Shown here: in pieces, positions 12,470-23,273 of the stretch
Numbering within the stretch: position 1 is the first letter of the stretch
How the letters are laid out: each line of letters starts with the position of its first letter
DNA from: Lentinus brumalis
Lineage: Eukaryota > Basidiomycota > Agaricomycetes > Polyporales > Polyporaceae
Assembly: GCA_001792895.1 (NCBI GenBank)
Contig: MARA01000065.1
Location: forward strand, 1-64,000
Length of the DNA stretch: 64,000 nucleotides
Reading direction: 5' to 3'
Translations under genes and position numbers: made by a program
The notes under the pieces: generated by a model
What the model saw: the letters and a program-made list of their open reading frames with translations, nothing else
Databases searched by the model: none
Told to the model about the DNA's origin: nothing

Positions 12470-13240
12470 GGCTTGTATGATCCTCCGGATTCCAGGCTAT
12501 GTCCTGGAAAACATTCCAGCCGCGCTAATATGGCTCGATTAAGCAAGATTAGGCCAACCCAACACTCCACAGAGGTGATGAAACACCATGGCATTCACAC
12601 AAAGGCCTCCCGCACTGGACTTCCGAATGTTGCACGATGTGCGCGCACTGGCGGCCCGGGGGGCGTATGGACTGTAGACACCAGGCGGTGCTGGCCAGCC
12701 GCATGAGCGTACGTCGCGCCCGTGCAAGGCGCCGCCAAGGCATATCCTTCTCGACCGCGGGCCCGTCCCTCATGCACGCACGCTGCACCCCACCCGGCCG
12801 GCAAAGCGCGATATTCCCCCCTGTAACAGGGCCACCCCCCTCACCCCTAAGGCAACTTTTGACAGGCCTTTTACCCCCTCTGGGGTCAGATGACGAGGAA
12901 ATTTTACCTTTGACAGCAATGGCACTGGCCTCTTATAATTATAAGGTCGAACATCCGCCTGCCAGCCCCTGCGTCGCTAACGCATGCATCCCCGTTGGGC
13001 TATCTTTCACCCGCACCCATACCAAGTCCCTAGCGTGCCAGATGGCGGCAGGCGGAATCGGCCATGGGGCGCCGCCTCGCCTGCAGCTTGTATTGTATGA
13101 TGCTGCGAAACATCTTAGCCACGCTAATATTGCTCGACCAAGCAAGATTAGGCCAACCCTAACACTCAGTTGCCGAGGTGATGGCACAACACTAAGGCCA
13201 CCCGCACTGGACTTCTGTACCTAGCGCAATGCACGCGTAG
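12470..13240. repeat. Pair of direct repeats, about 140-180 bp each, 600 bp apart
   Basis: The blocks at about 12,470-12,650 and 13,083-13,240 share, in the same order, GCTTGTATGAT, CGCTAATAT.GCTCGA, AAGCAAGATTAGGCCAACCC, GAGGTGATG, and CCCGCACTGGACTTC followed by GCGGCCCG. They are imperfect with small indels. They lie just upstream of helicase B. The ~450 bp between them carries no gene. This could be a duplicated upstream region or remnants of an element with direct terminal repeats. Confidence 0.6.
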
Positions 13241-13439
13241 GTGCGGCCCGCGCAGCGGCGTGGTTGGGCTGTCTGCTGTCCACCGGCGTGAGCGTACCTC
13301 GCGCCCGCGCGTGGCGAGGGTCGGCGCGTGGCCTCCTCCGCGCGCGTCGGCGACGTACATACCCAACCCACCGCGCCCATGCGCCGCGCACGCGCGGACG
13401 TGGCTCCGCAGCCGCCGACGAATGGCGCTGTATGCTACG

Positions 13440-13710
13440 CTTACCCGCCGCGCGCTGTGTGCGCCCCTCCCGCACCCACCCCGGCATGCACCACCTCTCG
13501 CACACGCGGTGGGCGCTAGATCCTCCTTGCGCTCCTCACGCACGCTCCGCGGCACGCACCACCTCCCGGGCGCTTGATGCTCCCCTTCCCCGCCACGCGC
13601 TGTGTGCGCCCCGCACGCACGTACCCTGGCATGCACCACATCCCATCCCGCACGCGTGCTGGGCGCTAGATGCTAACGCTGCCCGCCACGCGCTGTGTGC
13701 GCCCAACTGA
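13440..13710. repeat. Degenerate GC-rich minisatellite
   Basis: Three to four imperfect copies of a unit containing CGCGCTGTGTGCGCCC, then a GGCATGCACCAC word and GGGCGCTAGAT(G)CT. Copy length varies between about 80 and 125 bp. The spacing is not a multiple of three and no conserved reading frame runs through it. Confidence 0.55.
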
Positions 13711-13797
13711 ACGCGAAGGCGGGCCGGCAATGTATCACATTTCCATTCATCTTTCAGAGGGTTCCTCTCATTACCTTCTCGGCCCCCCAAGCAGATC

Positions 13798-13923
13798 GGG
13801 TCCCACCTGCTCGGAGCCTAAGTCTAGCGCGCCAGGTGGGTGATAGGCGGGGTCGCAAAGTGCAACCCCGCCTATCACCCATCTCAGCGCACGCTAGACT
13901 TGTGCTCCTCACAAGTGGGACCC
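13798..13923. repeat. Foldback (inverted-repeat) element of 126 bp
   Basis: The left arm, 13,798-13,853, is closely mirrored by the right arm, 13,865-13,923, around an 11-nt loop. Both arms start GGGTCCCAC when read inward and contain AGTCTAGCG and TGGGTGATAGGCGGGGT. The innermost 17 bp pair perfectly. A MITE or foldback element is the simplest reading. No clear target-site duplication is seen because the right flank is a C run. Confidence 0.75.
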
Positions 13924-14089
13924 GCCCCCCCCCCGGGGAACTGACCCTAATTTAGGGTTCGAAACCCCGTCCTAGGGCTAACCCCCGCTGCCTTACCCCG
14001 ACCCCTTGCCACCAGAGACCTTCCCCTGGGCTCCCTGGAAGGTCTCATAACCCTAAGCACGTCCAACGCTATGTCCGGCAGACGCACCC

Positions 14090-14915
14090 GTGGTGAGCGG
14101 TCGACCGCTCGCGGCCTGCATTCACCAGATGTCCCTTGGTTTTCCATGATCAGCAGTTGGACAGTGCACGGCAGCAGGCAGTTCTCGCCTAGAACATCGC
14201 AGCGAGCGGCCGACCGCTCACAGAGCTGCCAACCGCTCATATGGCACGGTACGAGCTGTCGACCGCTCACGGTACGGTACGAGCGGTCGACCGCTCATAG
14301 CAGTGTACGAGCAGTCGAATGCTCACGACAAGGGGTACGGTACAAGCGGGCAGCCGCTCACGGTACGGTACGAGCGGTCGACCGCTCACGGTACGGTACG
14401 GTCGACCACTCACGACAAGGTACGAGCGGTCGACCGCTCACGGTACAGTACGGTCGGCCACTGAAGGTACATAACGGGCGGTCGGCCGCTCACGGTACGG
14501 TACGAGCGGTCGTCCGCTCGTAGCAGGCGGTCAGCCGCGCACGGTACGGTACGAGCGGTCAACCGCTCACGGTACGGTACGGTCGACCACTCACGACAAG
14601 GTACGAGCGGTCGACCGCTCACGGTACAGTACGGTCGACCACTCAAGGTACAGTACGGGCGGTCGTCCGCTCACGGTACGGTACGAGCGGTCGTCCGCTC
14701 ACAGCAGGCGGTCGGCCGCTCACGACGAGGTACGAGCGGTCGTCCGCTCACGACGAGGTACGAGCGGTTGTCCGCTCACGATGAGGTACGAGCGGTCAAC
14801 CGCTCACGACAGCAGGTGGTCGGCCGCTTGTAACGTGCCGTGGATGGCCGACTGCTCACCATACATTCTGCAACCGTTTATCTTCTACACAGTTCTGAGC
14901 GGTTGCCCGCTCGTT
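14090..14915. repeat. Array of about 20 palindromic GAGCGGTCGACCGCTC units
   Basis: A 16-bp palindrome, GAGCGGTCGACCGCTC, recurs about 20 times with spacers built from CACGGTACGGTAC, giving units of roughly 28 bp. The outer arms GAGCGG and CCGCTC are kept while the centre varies (GTCGAC, GTCGTC, GTCAAC, GTCGGC). Sparse relatives continue to about 15,000. No gene runs through it; apparent open frames come from the repeat. It could be a satellite, a protein-binding array or decayed transposon subterminal repeats. Confidence 0.85.
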
Positions 14916-15031
14916 CGCTACTTATACCAATCACACCCACCTCCCTGCCACCAACCGCTCCTCCGCCGCAATTTATGCTCTCCAGCAACTCGACCGCTCG
15001 CAACGTACATTCGGCCCAATAATGCTCACCC

Positions 15032-15487
15032 TTACCTCCCCCTAACCCTAAGGGGGTTACAGAAATACCTATCAATGATTACAACTAAGTACTCACCTTC
15101 GTAAGTGTCCGCATTCATGTCACCATCCTCGAGCGGGGCTCTGAACCGAAGAATGACAGAGGCAGCCGTTGTAGCCTGATCCAAGAACCAGTCCAGGGGT
15201 TGAAGCTCAGGAATGGGGAACTGGGCCTGGTACCAGGCTTTGACAGCGCAAAGAGCAAAGGACACGGCTTGGACGTAATACGAAGGGAACAGGTAGAAGG
15301 TGGAACTTCCTTCACGGACAACCTCCAAAACCGCCCACTCCGGCACCACCACACCATCCCGCAGATACTCCCAGAGGAAGAAGTGTTCACGGAGTGGGTC
15401 GAGGAGCTCGGAGAAGGGGTCAAAGGGGCTCCAGTGACGGGGAGGCCTCAAAATAACCTGAGGAGAAGGGAGGGGGGCAAAATTCAT
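15032..15487 (-). CDS. Hypothetical protein, ~130-151 aa, weakly supported
   Basis: The minus-strand reading frame starts MNFAPLPSPQVILRPPRHWS and has a mixed, protein-like composition (FFLWEYLRDGV, FYLFPSYYVQAVSFALCAVK, WFLDQATTAASVILRF), unlike the GC-shadow frames nearby. A splice donor (GAAG|GTGAGTAC) lies at about 15,100 and a possible acceptor TGATAG about 28 nt later, shorter than usual introns here. It sits between two satellite arrays, so it may be a fragment of a repeat-associated gene. No family is recognised. Confidence 0.35.
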   Translation of the reverse strand: MNFAPLPSPQVILRPPRHWSPFDPFSELLDPLREHFFLWEYLRDGVVVPEWAVLEVVREGSSTFYLFPSYYVQAVSFALCAVKAWYQAQFPIPELQPLDWFLDQATTAASVILRFRAPLEDGDMNADTYEGEYLVVIIDRYFCNPLRVRGR

Positions 15488-15789
15488 GGGGGGGAGGAAG
15501 GGGCAAAGGAATTACTGAATGGGGAAGGTGGGAATGCAGGTTCAAGTTGTGTTGATGGCAATTCAAACCCAGCTGGGCCTTTTAGCGCGTTTGGGCGCTT
15601 ATTTCGATGACTAAGCGGACACCCGGCCCAAGTACCCATGGATCAGAGCTTACTAATCATGCTAGTAACACTTCAAATGGATGCTTATTGACTGAACTAA
15701 GGCCAATATAAACTTGCCCAAATCCGGACACCCAGGGCGTTTGCAGCAACACTTTTGGGCCATATCTCTGCCAATTCTGATCGCACGGA

Positions 15790-16770
15790 CATGCAGCAAG
15801 TTGTACTGCGTAGACATACACCATGTCTACAAATGTCTCAGCCTTGCCACCAGGATCTGACAAGGGACTGATGAGCTGCGGCCTTTTTCCGCCCGGGAGA
15901 TACCGCACAAGCGAGGGTGGCAAGGGCGTTTCTCCACGGATTCTGCACGGATTGCCATGCAACCAGATGCTATACGTAGACAAAAAGCATCCCAACAGGT
16001 CTCTCAGCCTTGCCACCAGGACCCGACAAGAGGCTGAAGAGCTACGGCCTTTTGCCACCTCGGCGATACCGCAAAAACGCGAAGTGGCACAGGTGGCAAG
16101 GGATTTTCTCCGCGGGTTCTGCACGGATTGCCATCCAACCAGATGCTATACGTAGACAAGAAGCATACAAACAGATCTCTTAGCCTTGCCACCAGGATCC
16201 AATAAGCCGTACAGGAGCTACGGCCTTTTGCCACCTGGGGGACGCCGCAAAACGACCAAGTCGCGGCGGTGGCAAGGGATTTTCTCCGCGGGTTTTGCAC
16301 GGATTGCCATGGAACTAAATGCTATACGTAGACAAGAAGCATACCAACAGATCGCCCGTCCTTTCCACCAGGATCCAGCAAAGGGCTGAAGAGATACGGC
16401 CATTTGCCACCTGGGGGATGCCGCAAAAACGTGAAGTGGCAAAGGTGGCAAGGGATTTTCTCCGCGGATTCTGCACGGATTGCCATGCAACCAGATGCTA
16501 TACGTAGACAAAAAGCATCCCAACAGATCTCTCAGCCTTGCCACCAGGATCCGACAAGAGGCTGAAGAGCTACGGCCTTTTGCCACCTCGGCGATACCGC
16601 AAAAACGCGAAGTGGCACAGGTGGCAAGGGATTTTCTCCGCGGGTTCTGCACGGATTGCCATCCAACCAGATGCTATACGTAGACAAGAAGCATCCAAAC
16701 AGATCTCTCAGCCTTGCCACCAGGATCCGACAAGCGGTTGAGGAGCTACGGCCCTTGCCACCGGCGTGAT
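15790..16770. repeat. 176-bp satellite, five regular copies plus a degenerate first
   Basis: The word CTATACGTAGAC occurs at 15,970, 16,146, 16,322, 16,498 and 16,674, always 176 bp apart. Each unit also carries CTTGCCACCAGGATC, TACGGCC(T)TTTGCCACC and GGCAAGGGATTTTCTCCGCG. The period is not a multiple of three, so no protein frame is shared between units. A diverged copy begins at about 15,790, and the last unit breaks down near 16,770. Confidence 0.9.
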
Positions 16771-18059
16771 GCCATTTGCCACCGGCCCCATGGGCATGGG
16801 GCCCGGCATTATATAGATAGGCGAGTGCGCGTTCTGGGACGAGTCGGAGCTGCGGAGGTCGCCCGGGGGCGTGGGCGGGGACGTCTGCTGGTCTGCCGGC
16901 TGCGGAAGAAGTTTGCTTGCCTCTGGACTCGCGCCGGAGGTCGCTCACTGCTGCTCTGGGCTCGCGCGGGTGCGCTCGGGACTACTGGCGGTGCTGGGAC
17001 GCGATTCGGGTGCGCGGGCTTGACAGCGGGTGGGGCTGCGATGGCAGGTATGTTCACGCTTAGGCTGGGGACGGCTGAGGGCTGGCGGCCGTGGATAATC
17101 TTCGGCGGGCTACGGAGACGGAACTGTGGACGACGGACCTCGGCTGGCGTGTCTGATACTCGCACACAGTGCTCCTTCTTCCTCGCTCGGGGCGACTCTT
17201 GCACGCCGCGTTGGGAATGCTCGGCCGTCCGCAGTGAGCCAGTTGTCGCTCTTCAGCGATGTGCTGCACTTCCGGCATTCTTGGAGCCGTGGTCCCGCGA
17301 GCCTTCGTGCTGCGAGGCAGGTGAGTCAGGCCGCGGTGCGCACCCGGAGAGAAGACCAGAGCGTACCGAGCTGGCTGACGACTTTGCTAGCCGGGCATGG
17401 ATAAGACGACTCGACGCGGCGCGACGTGCCCGGGAGGCTCGGTGATGTGCCCGGGAGTGCTGGACGAGCTCGAGCGCACTCCAGGAGGAGTCGAGTCGGC
17501 GTTTGGGGCACGCGCATGAGGATTGAGATGGCGCCGGGGTGTGACAAGACGACTGCCCGGGAGCCCGCCCAGTCTAAAGACGCACGGTGAACGGTGAACA
17601 GTGAGTATGAGGGCGGAGGTGCGTGCAAGACGCGGACGACTCACACATTCTCTCGGGGCGGCAGTTGTCTTCGACGGCGGTGTGATTGTTCGCAAGTGCA
17701 GGTAAGTCTTGGCACATGCAAAAGCAACGGAAGTGCACTCACTTGACATGTCACGGACAGCCTCAAGTCCATGCGGAGGAGCGAAGGCGATGCCGGAGCG
17801 CATTCGAACTTCAGCCGTTCCTAGAGCAAGCAATCCAAGGATCTGCGGAGTGCGTTGCGACTTCGAACGAGTCCGCCGGGCTGGGCTGGGCATCAACGGG
17901 TTCTGCCAAGACGGTGAGTATGTGCGAGTGCATATAGACGACCATCTGAACGACATACCCGCTAGGAGGAGAGAACGGCCACGGCGGGTATGTCAGGTGT
18001 ACCGCTGGGTGGCCGGGCGAGCTGGGCGCGGCTTCTTCATGTTGTCGGTGAGTGACTCT
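16771..18059. other. Unassigned GC-rich region with a TATA-like box
   Basis: ATTATATAG at 16,808-16,816 lies directly after the satellite and could drive a plus-strand transcript. Several GTGAGT/GTAAGT donor-like words follow (17,320, 17,700, 17,912, 18,048). No downstream frame shows a recognisable domain or paralogue in this window. It could be a decayed gene. Confidence 0.35.
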
Positions 18060-18540
18060 GCAGACCGGTGAGTGCGGGCGGGCTGTTGCGCGTGCGTACT
18101 CCTCCAGGCTCCCTTCTCCTCCAGCCGCTGTTGATACACAAACAGATACGAAGCGATCCCCCGGTCATCTCGAGCAGCCCGTGTCAGGCCCGCAACCCTC
18201 GCCCGGGGTGCGCGCCGGGTGTCTGTACTGCTGCGCACTCCCTTTCCTCGTTCCGTGCTGTAACTGAGCAGGTACCTGCCACACGGGACCGGGGACGGTC
18301 GGTCCTCGTCATGCCGTTTGCGCAGCACCGCGATTCGCGCACCTTCTTCTTCCTTGAGTTGGTCTGGCATGGACTCGGGCTCGTCGCTGCTGGGCATGTC
18401 GCTCTCGCCGACGTCCCGCTCCCTTCTCCTCCCCGTGTCGCCCCGGAGACTTCTCCCGCCGCGTCAAAGACCCGGACGCACGTTCGTGCACAAGCACAGT
18501 GCTGCTGCCCAAGTCCTGGTGAAGGGTGAGGCGTGACACC
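18060..18540 (+). pseudogene. Cytochrome P450 fossil (C-terminal part), relative of the 19.9-22.6 kb gene
   Basis: DNA-level alignment by eye with 21,950-22,385 of the P450 at 19.9-22.6 kb, through both exons and introns: GTGCGTACTCCT, CACAAACAGATACGAAGC, CCCCCGGTCAT.., GAGCAGCCCG, GGGGTGCGCGC, AGGTACCT.CC, CACCGCGAT.CGCGC, CCCTTCTCC.. and TTCGTGCACAA. About 10 bp that encode the RLY part of the ExxR (K-helix) motif are missing, and the PERW region has decayed, so it cannot encode an active enzyme. It ends before the heme-binding loop. Confidence 0.7.
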
Positions 18541-19886
18541 GACTCTATCCCTTTCCTCTGTCCCGCCAGCTCGACGACTCGGACCCGGATCACAGACTCG
18601 AAATCTGCCCCTCCAGGACGCTTGTAGGGTACGCGGGCACGCCTCTGTTCCTCGAGCCTCGCGGGCACGGTGGAGTGTTGAAGGTTGCGCACCACGACGG
18701 CGAAGTGTCGAAGCCCAAAGGTTACGCAGTGGCACGAAACCCCGACCTTGTTCAATACCGCGCAACGATACACTCTCAGGGCAAACACAAGGTTCGTGCG
18801 AGCTGCCGGTGCGCGAGTGAGCTGGCGACTCGTCAATCTGCAGTGTGCACACAGCGTCCCGCCTCCCGACTCCCGAGGGTCGGGACTCGGTATCTTGGAC
18901 ATCGACTCGCAAGCATCTCCGTCGGCGGCGTGGAATGACGGTCTCGGGCCCGCCGCCCGCCGCGCGCGCATGTCGTCAGTAGGCGGGCGCGGCAGGTCAT
19001 GCCTCATGGACCGGCTCCGGCGGTCCTAGTACGTACTCCGACTTCCGCTCGCTCGAGAATCGAGATGCAGTACACGCATGCTGATGTGCTGCGTGCATGA
19101 GTAGGTACTGGGTACCACCTGCCGCGCAGGCTACGGGAATTCGCTGGCACTGGCAGTCCCATGTTCGCGGAAACTGTCGTATGTGGACACTAGGACGCCG
19201 GGGGTAGTATGCGACCATGATCCATGAACACTCCGCTCGACGGTGCTCGTCCGAAGCGCGCATGGGGCTGCATCTTCAGGAATCGGCACGAGGATCTGCG
19301 AGCAGAGGCGAGCAGGGGGCGCACGCAGGGGGCGTGGCGTCTGCCGACGAGGTTCGCGAGCGCGGCGCCCATACCACTTTCCCCCTTAGCCGCGGTTCTT
19401 CTCCTATACTATCACTAGTTCCAGTCGTTCCGCAGGTGGCCTTGGGTGCATGAAACGTCTTCGCGTGGGACCGCGGGCTCTTTCTCGTCGACCACGATCA
19501 ACCCCGACCACTTCTCATTCTCTCCTGTCGGCGTCGCTGTATTCTCTCTCGATATGCGATGACATGTACCCTGCACTGCTGCAGCGCGGTCTTGATCGCT
19601 TCAGCGCATGGACCCCAGGGCATGCTTGCGACGAAGGTGGTTCTCGTTCCCTGAGAGGTAACAGTTTGGTGTACATAATTTGACCGGTGTTGCGCTGGAA
19701 AAAGGGAACCAGCTTCCCTACTCCGAGCTTCTCGTCTTCTCCTCCGCTCTCCTTCCCACGTAACATCATACACACTCCGCCACTGCCGCCCTGTCCCATG
19801 TCCTCCTGCAAAAAAACCTCTCCACTCCGCGTAGCATCTGCTCTCCCTGTGTACTTAGTATGCGCTCTTGGCTGCCAGCTGGCTCG
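18541..19886. other. Region with a second small P450 fossil at 18,890-18,960
   Basis: At 18,890-18,960 (plus) the words TTGGACATCGACTCG.AAGCATCTCCG, GCGGCGTGGAAT and GGTCTCGGGCC match the P450 exon encoding MDVDEHLRRRRAWNRGLG (21,045-21,115). It lies after, not before, the C-terminal fossil, so it derives from a separate copy or a rearrangement. The rest of the stretch shows no supported gene. Confidence 0.5.
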
Positions 19887-22600
19887 ATGGCTCCCCCTCC
19901 GACCCTCCTTCTGCTCTTTCTCGGTGTGGTGAGTACTCGGAATCTCGGCCAAGTCGCTGGCGGCTCTGACATTTTCCGCTGCTGGGACAGCTCGCACACC
20001 AGATCTTCCGCACACGCGAGACCTACCGCATCGACGTCCACGGTGCCCTCCTCCTCGCCCCGCCGACTCTCCTGCTCGTCCTCGATGCATACCTCGCCGG
20101 CCGTCCCCGGGTTCTGCTCGCGTACTATGCCATCTACTGGACATCCCTCGTCGCTTCCGTCGTCCTGTACCGCATTTCGCCCTTCCACCCGCTGTGGCGC
20201 TATCCCGGCCCTTCTGGTGCCGCACGACCAAGTTCTGGCATGCCGCTCTCGCGACCACCGGGGCGCAGCCCAAGTACCTCCAGCAATTGCACGAGCACTA
20301 CGGCGACATCGTCCGCTTTGGTATGCCCCGCGCTCGCTGCGTTCTGGACGTCCTGCTGACAGTGACATCTCGTACGATACTTATCAGGCCCGAACGACCT
20401 GTCAATTAGAGACCCTTCGGTGATCGGCGCGCTGATGGGTTCGTCGGGAGTTGGGAAGGGTCCAAGTGAGTCTCTTCCGCTCTCTCTCCACGGCCGCCCG
20501 AGACCCCTGGAAGTCGGTCTTCTGTGTCACAGAGTACAGACGCCAGTCTCTGACTTTGTGAGACGACTCGGACTGAGTCTGCCCGAGCTGGTGTTCCAGG
20601 TGGTGACAAAGCTCTTGAGTTTTTGGATTGCTGGATGTTCGCCCTCTCGTGCCCCTTGCATCGTGGCATATAGCTCAGAAACTGAGGTGTGAGATTCAGT
20701 CTGCGTTCCCCGCCCGGGCGCATGACGACTCTGGAGCACGGTGCACAGAGGTGAGGTCTTGTTGAGACGCAGTATGTTGCCATCCAGGAACGGATATGTT
20801 TCGCGTACCCGGATGAGTATGGGAGGATGCCGGACACTGAGCCAAGTGCTTGTTCTTTGTCCCGTTGCAGCTCGGCGGTTCTCCTCTCTTGAGAGGCCTC
20901 GCCGTACACAAGCGTCGCATGCAAGACCAGAGGAACCTCTCGGGCTGCTTCTGCGCGAGCGTGACCTGCAGGAACTCACTCACTCGTCCACGCAGATTTC
21001 ATTGGCGCGATGCTCACAACAACAAACGTTCCGATGGTCGGCATCATGGACGTCGACGAGCATCTCCGACGGAGGCGGGCGTGGAATCGTGGGCTTGGGC
21101 CGGCCGCGCTCAAGGAGCACGAGCACGTCGTTTTTAAGCGTGCGCGGCAGCTTGTAGAGAGGCTCGGGGAACAGCAGGGCGAGGTGAACATCGGTAACTG
21201 GCTCAACTACTTCAGGTGCGTGCTCTGTCGTTGCTCTTTCCGCTACGGCTGATGCGTGTTCTGGTGGGCTAGCTACGATGTCATGTCGGATATGACGTGA
21301 GTTTGTGTGGCTCTCGTTATCCAGGAAGACATGCTCAAGGCTTGATGCGGTTACAGGTTTGGCGGCGGCTCAGAATTGCTGCAAGACGGCGACGCGAACA
21401 ACGTCTGGCGTGTACTCGAGGAGGGCGTCGTGTATGTCTCTCCTCCAGTTCGGCGCATGCATTGACTGACTACTCGGGCTTGTAGTCCTGCGACCTTCCT
21501 CGGGCAGGTACCATGGCTCGGGCTGTACGTCGCGCATCTACCTGCTGCGGTGAAGGCCCTCGACGCTTTCCTCCAGCTCGGGAAAGACTTCGCGACGCGG
21601 AGGATAGAGCGGGGCTCGATCACCCCGGATCTCTTCCACTACCTTGTATGTCTTATCTCATGCATTATGCGCTGCCATATGCTCACGCCCCCACGCACTG
21701 GCAGAACAACGAAGACTTGCCGGACAAGCTGCCGCCACCGCTCCAGCAGCTCGTCGACGACGGGATCCTTGCGGTGGTCGCGAGCGCGGACACGGTCTCG
21801 AGCGCAATGACGAGCATCTTTCACTGCTTGCTCACACACCCGGAGACGTACCGGAGACTGCAGGAGGAGGTGGATCGGTTCTATCCCCGGGTGAGGACAC
21901 GTTCAACCCGAAGCATCACCGCGAAATGACGTACCTGCAGGCCGTGATGTGCGTACTCCTGACTGCCCTTCTTCACCGGCCACTGCTGATGAACGAACAG
22001 ATATGAAGCCATCCGGCTGTATCCCCCGGTCATGACGAGCAGCCCGCGCAAGGTTCCGCAAGACTCGCCTGGAGTGCACGCTGGATCTCTGTACGTGGTC
22101 CCCTTCACTCGCTGGAGATGCATGTGCTGACGTGCTTTGCACATGAATAGGTACCTTCCGCCGGGGACGTCGTTCCTGATCCCGCCCTTCGCGCTTCACC
22201 GCGATCCGCGCAACTTCTCCTTCCCCGAGTCCTTCTGGCCTGAACGCTGGCTCATCGCCGCCGGGCAGCTTGCTCCCGCCAACATGTGGCTCCCTTCCCC
22301 CCCTCACGTCGCCTCGAAGACTTCCCCGCCGCATCGACGCCCCAGCCGTACCTCCAGAGCGCGTTCGTGCACAACGAGAGCGCGTTCATGGCGTTCTCGC
22401 ACGGGCCGATGAACTGCGCAGGCAAGGGGCTGGCGATGCTGGAGATGCGGACAGTGGTGTGTGCCGTTCTGCAGCGGTACGACATGCGACTGCGCGAGGG
22501 GTGGGACGCCAGCTGTTACGAGGAGCGGTACCAGGACTACTTTGTGTCGACGAGGCCAGAGGTGCCGGTGGTCCTCGTGCGGAGGGATGGGAGTGTTTGA
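19887..22600 (+). pseudogene. Cytochrome P450 (P450-1), three frame breaks
   Basis: Membrane-anchored heme monooxygenase family. The start is ATG 19,887 (MAPPPTLLLLFLGV), followed by an intron and then LAHQIFRTRETYR at 19,991. Exons match the other P450s here: HEHYGDIVRFG, LSIRDPSVIGALMGSSGV, MDVDEHLRRRRAWNRGLGPA, GGGSELLQDGDANNVW, ITPDLFHYL, the I-helix (VASADTVSSA, with Ser in place of the usual Gly), EAIRLYPP (ExxR), FWPERW and the heme loop FSHGPMNCAGKG. Single-base losses shift the frame at about 20,212 (YPGP/FWC), about 21,895 (FYP/GEDTF) and near 22,286 (before FVHNESAF); all lie in C/G runs. The third intron is about 530 nt (20,461-20,996) against ~55 nt in paralogues. Substrate unknown. 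It is either a recent pseudogene or a gene with homopolymer assembly errors. Confidence 0.8.
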
Positions 22601-23273
22601 AGTTTGATGTGCCGTGCCGTGTATATTCGTGGCATTCATGAAATGCTCGCCGCGGCGCTCCGCTCGGGCTGCCAGGCGATCGTATACTTACTCCAGTTGT
22701 CCCTACTACTATCCGTGCGTATAGGCTCGCCCCACCGTTCACCTCCGCGCACGAGGAGTCTCCCGGCGAGCTCGAGCGGCACACTTCGCTCCCGTCCCCG
22801 ACACCTACGCTGTCGACGTCAACGGACGCAGACCACGCTCTATCTCGGGCAACCTCGGAAGCTCGGACCAAATGCTGCTCGTGTGGGAGATGCCAGGAGC
22901 GTTTGTAACATGTGCGCACACTCGAGCCTGAGGAAGGCGGGCAGCCTCTTCGAGACGTGACAACCTTACGTCTGAAGGGAGCTGATCACTTTGTGATCTG
23001 TCTTCATTCCACGCGGTATATGTCCGCCGACCATCTATGTTGTAACCTGACAGGTACATTGGGACGAACCGGAACGCGCACTGGCGGCTGTCCTTGCAGA
23101 CAGGGCGGAGACCGGGGAGTAGTGACTCGCCAGTCAATATGAATCGGTAGGACGAGACGAGCGTACCATGAGCTCAATGGGTGGTGCAAATACTATATAC
23201 GACTGATTCATGCCAGTTCCACGGGGGTCCCGCAGCATGTCCACGATGTCTCTCCTCCGCGAGTTACCTCTTC
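22601..23273. other. Intergenic region between convergent P450 genes
   Basis: Shared 3' flank of the plus-strand P450-1 and the minus-strand P450-3. No gene or repeat recognised. Confidence 0.5.

Noticed and set aside
13166..13710. Long open frames on both strands
   Set aside because: They lie in a GC-rich minisatellite, overlap each other in opposite frames and have Arg/Ala/His-rich shadow composition.
13957..13975. Second T-arm-like word GGGTTCGAAACCCC
   Set aside because: No matching acceptor or anticodon stems within 90 nt on either strand.
15040..15060. Telomere-like CCCTAACCCTAA
   Set aside because: Only two units are present; no array, so not a telomere or clear interstitial telomere.
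15823..16741. Several overlapping open frames of 60-150 codons in the satellite
   Set aside because: The 176-bp period shifts frame in each unit; the frames are by-products of the repeat.
15790..16770. CRISPR-like array
   Set aside because: Unit is 176 bp with the whole unit conserved, no short repeat/unique spacer pattern, and the genome is eukaryotic. It is a satellite.
16714..17445. Plus-strand open frame of 243 codons after the satellite
   Set aside because: It starts within the satellite and has GC-shadow composition. A TATA-like box nearby is not enough to call a gene.
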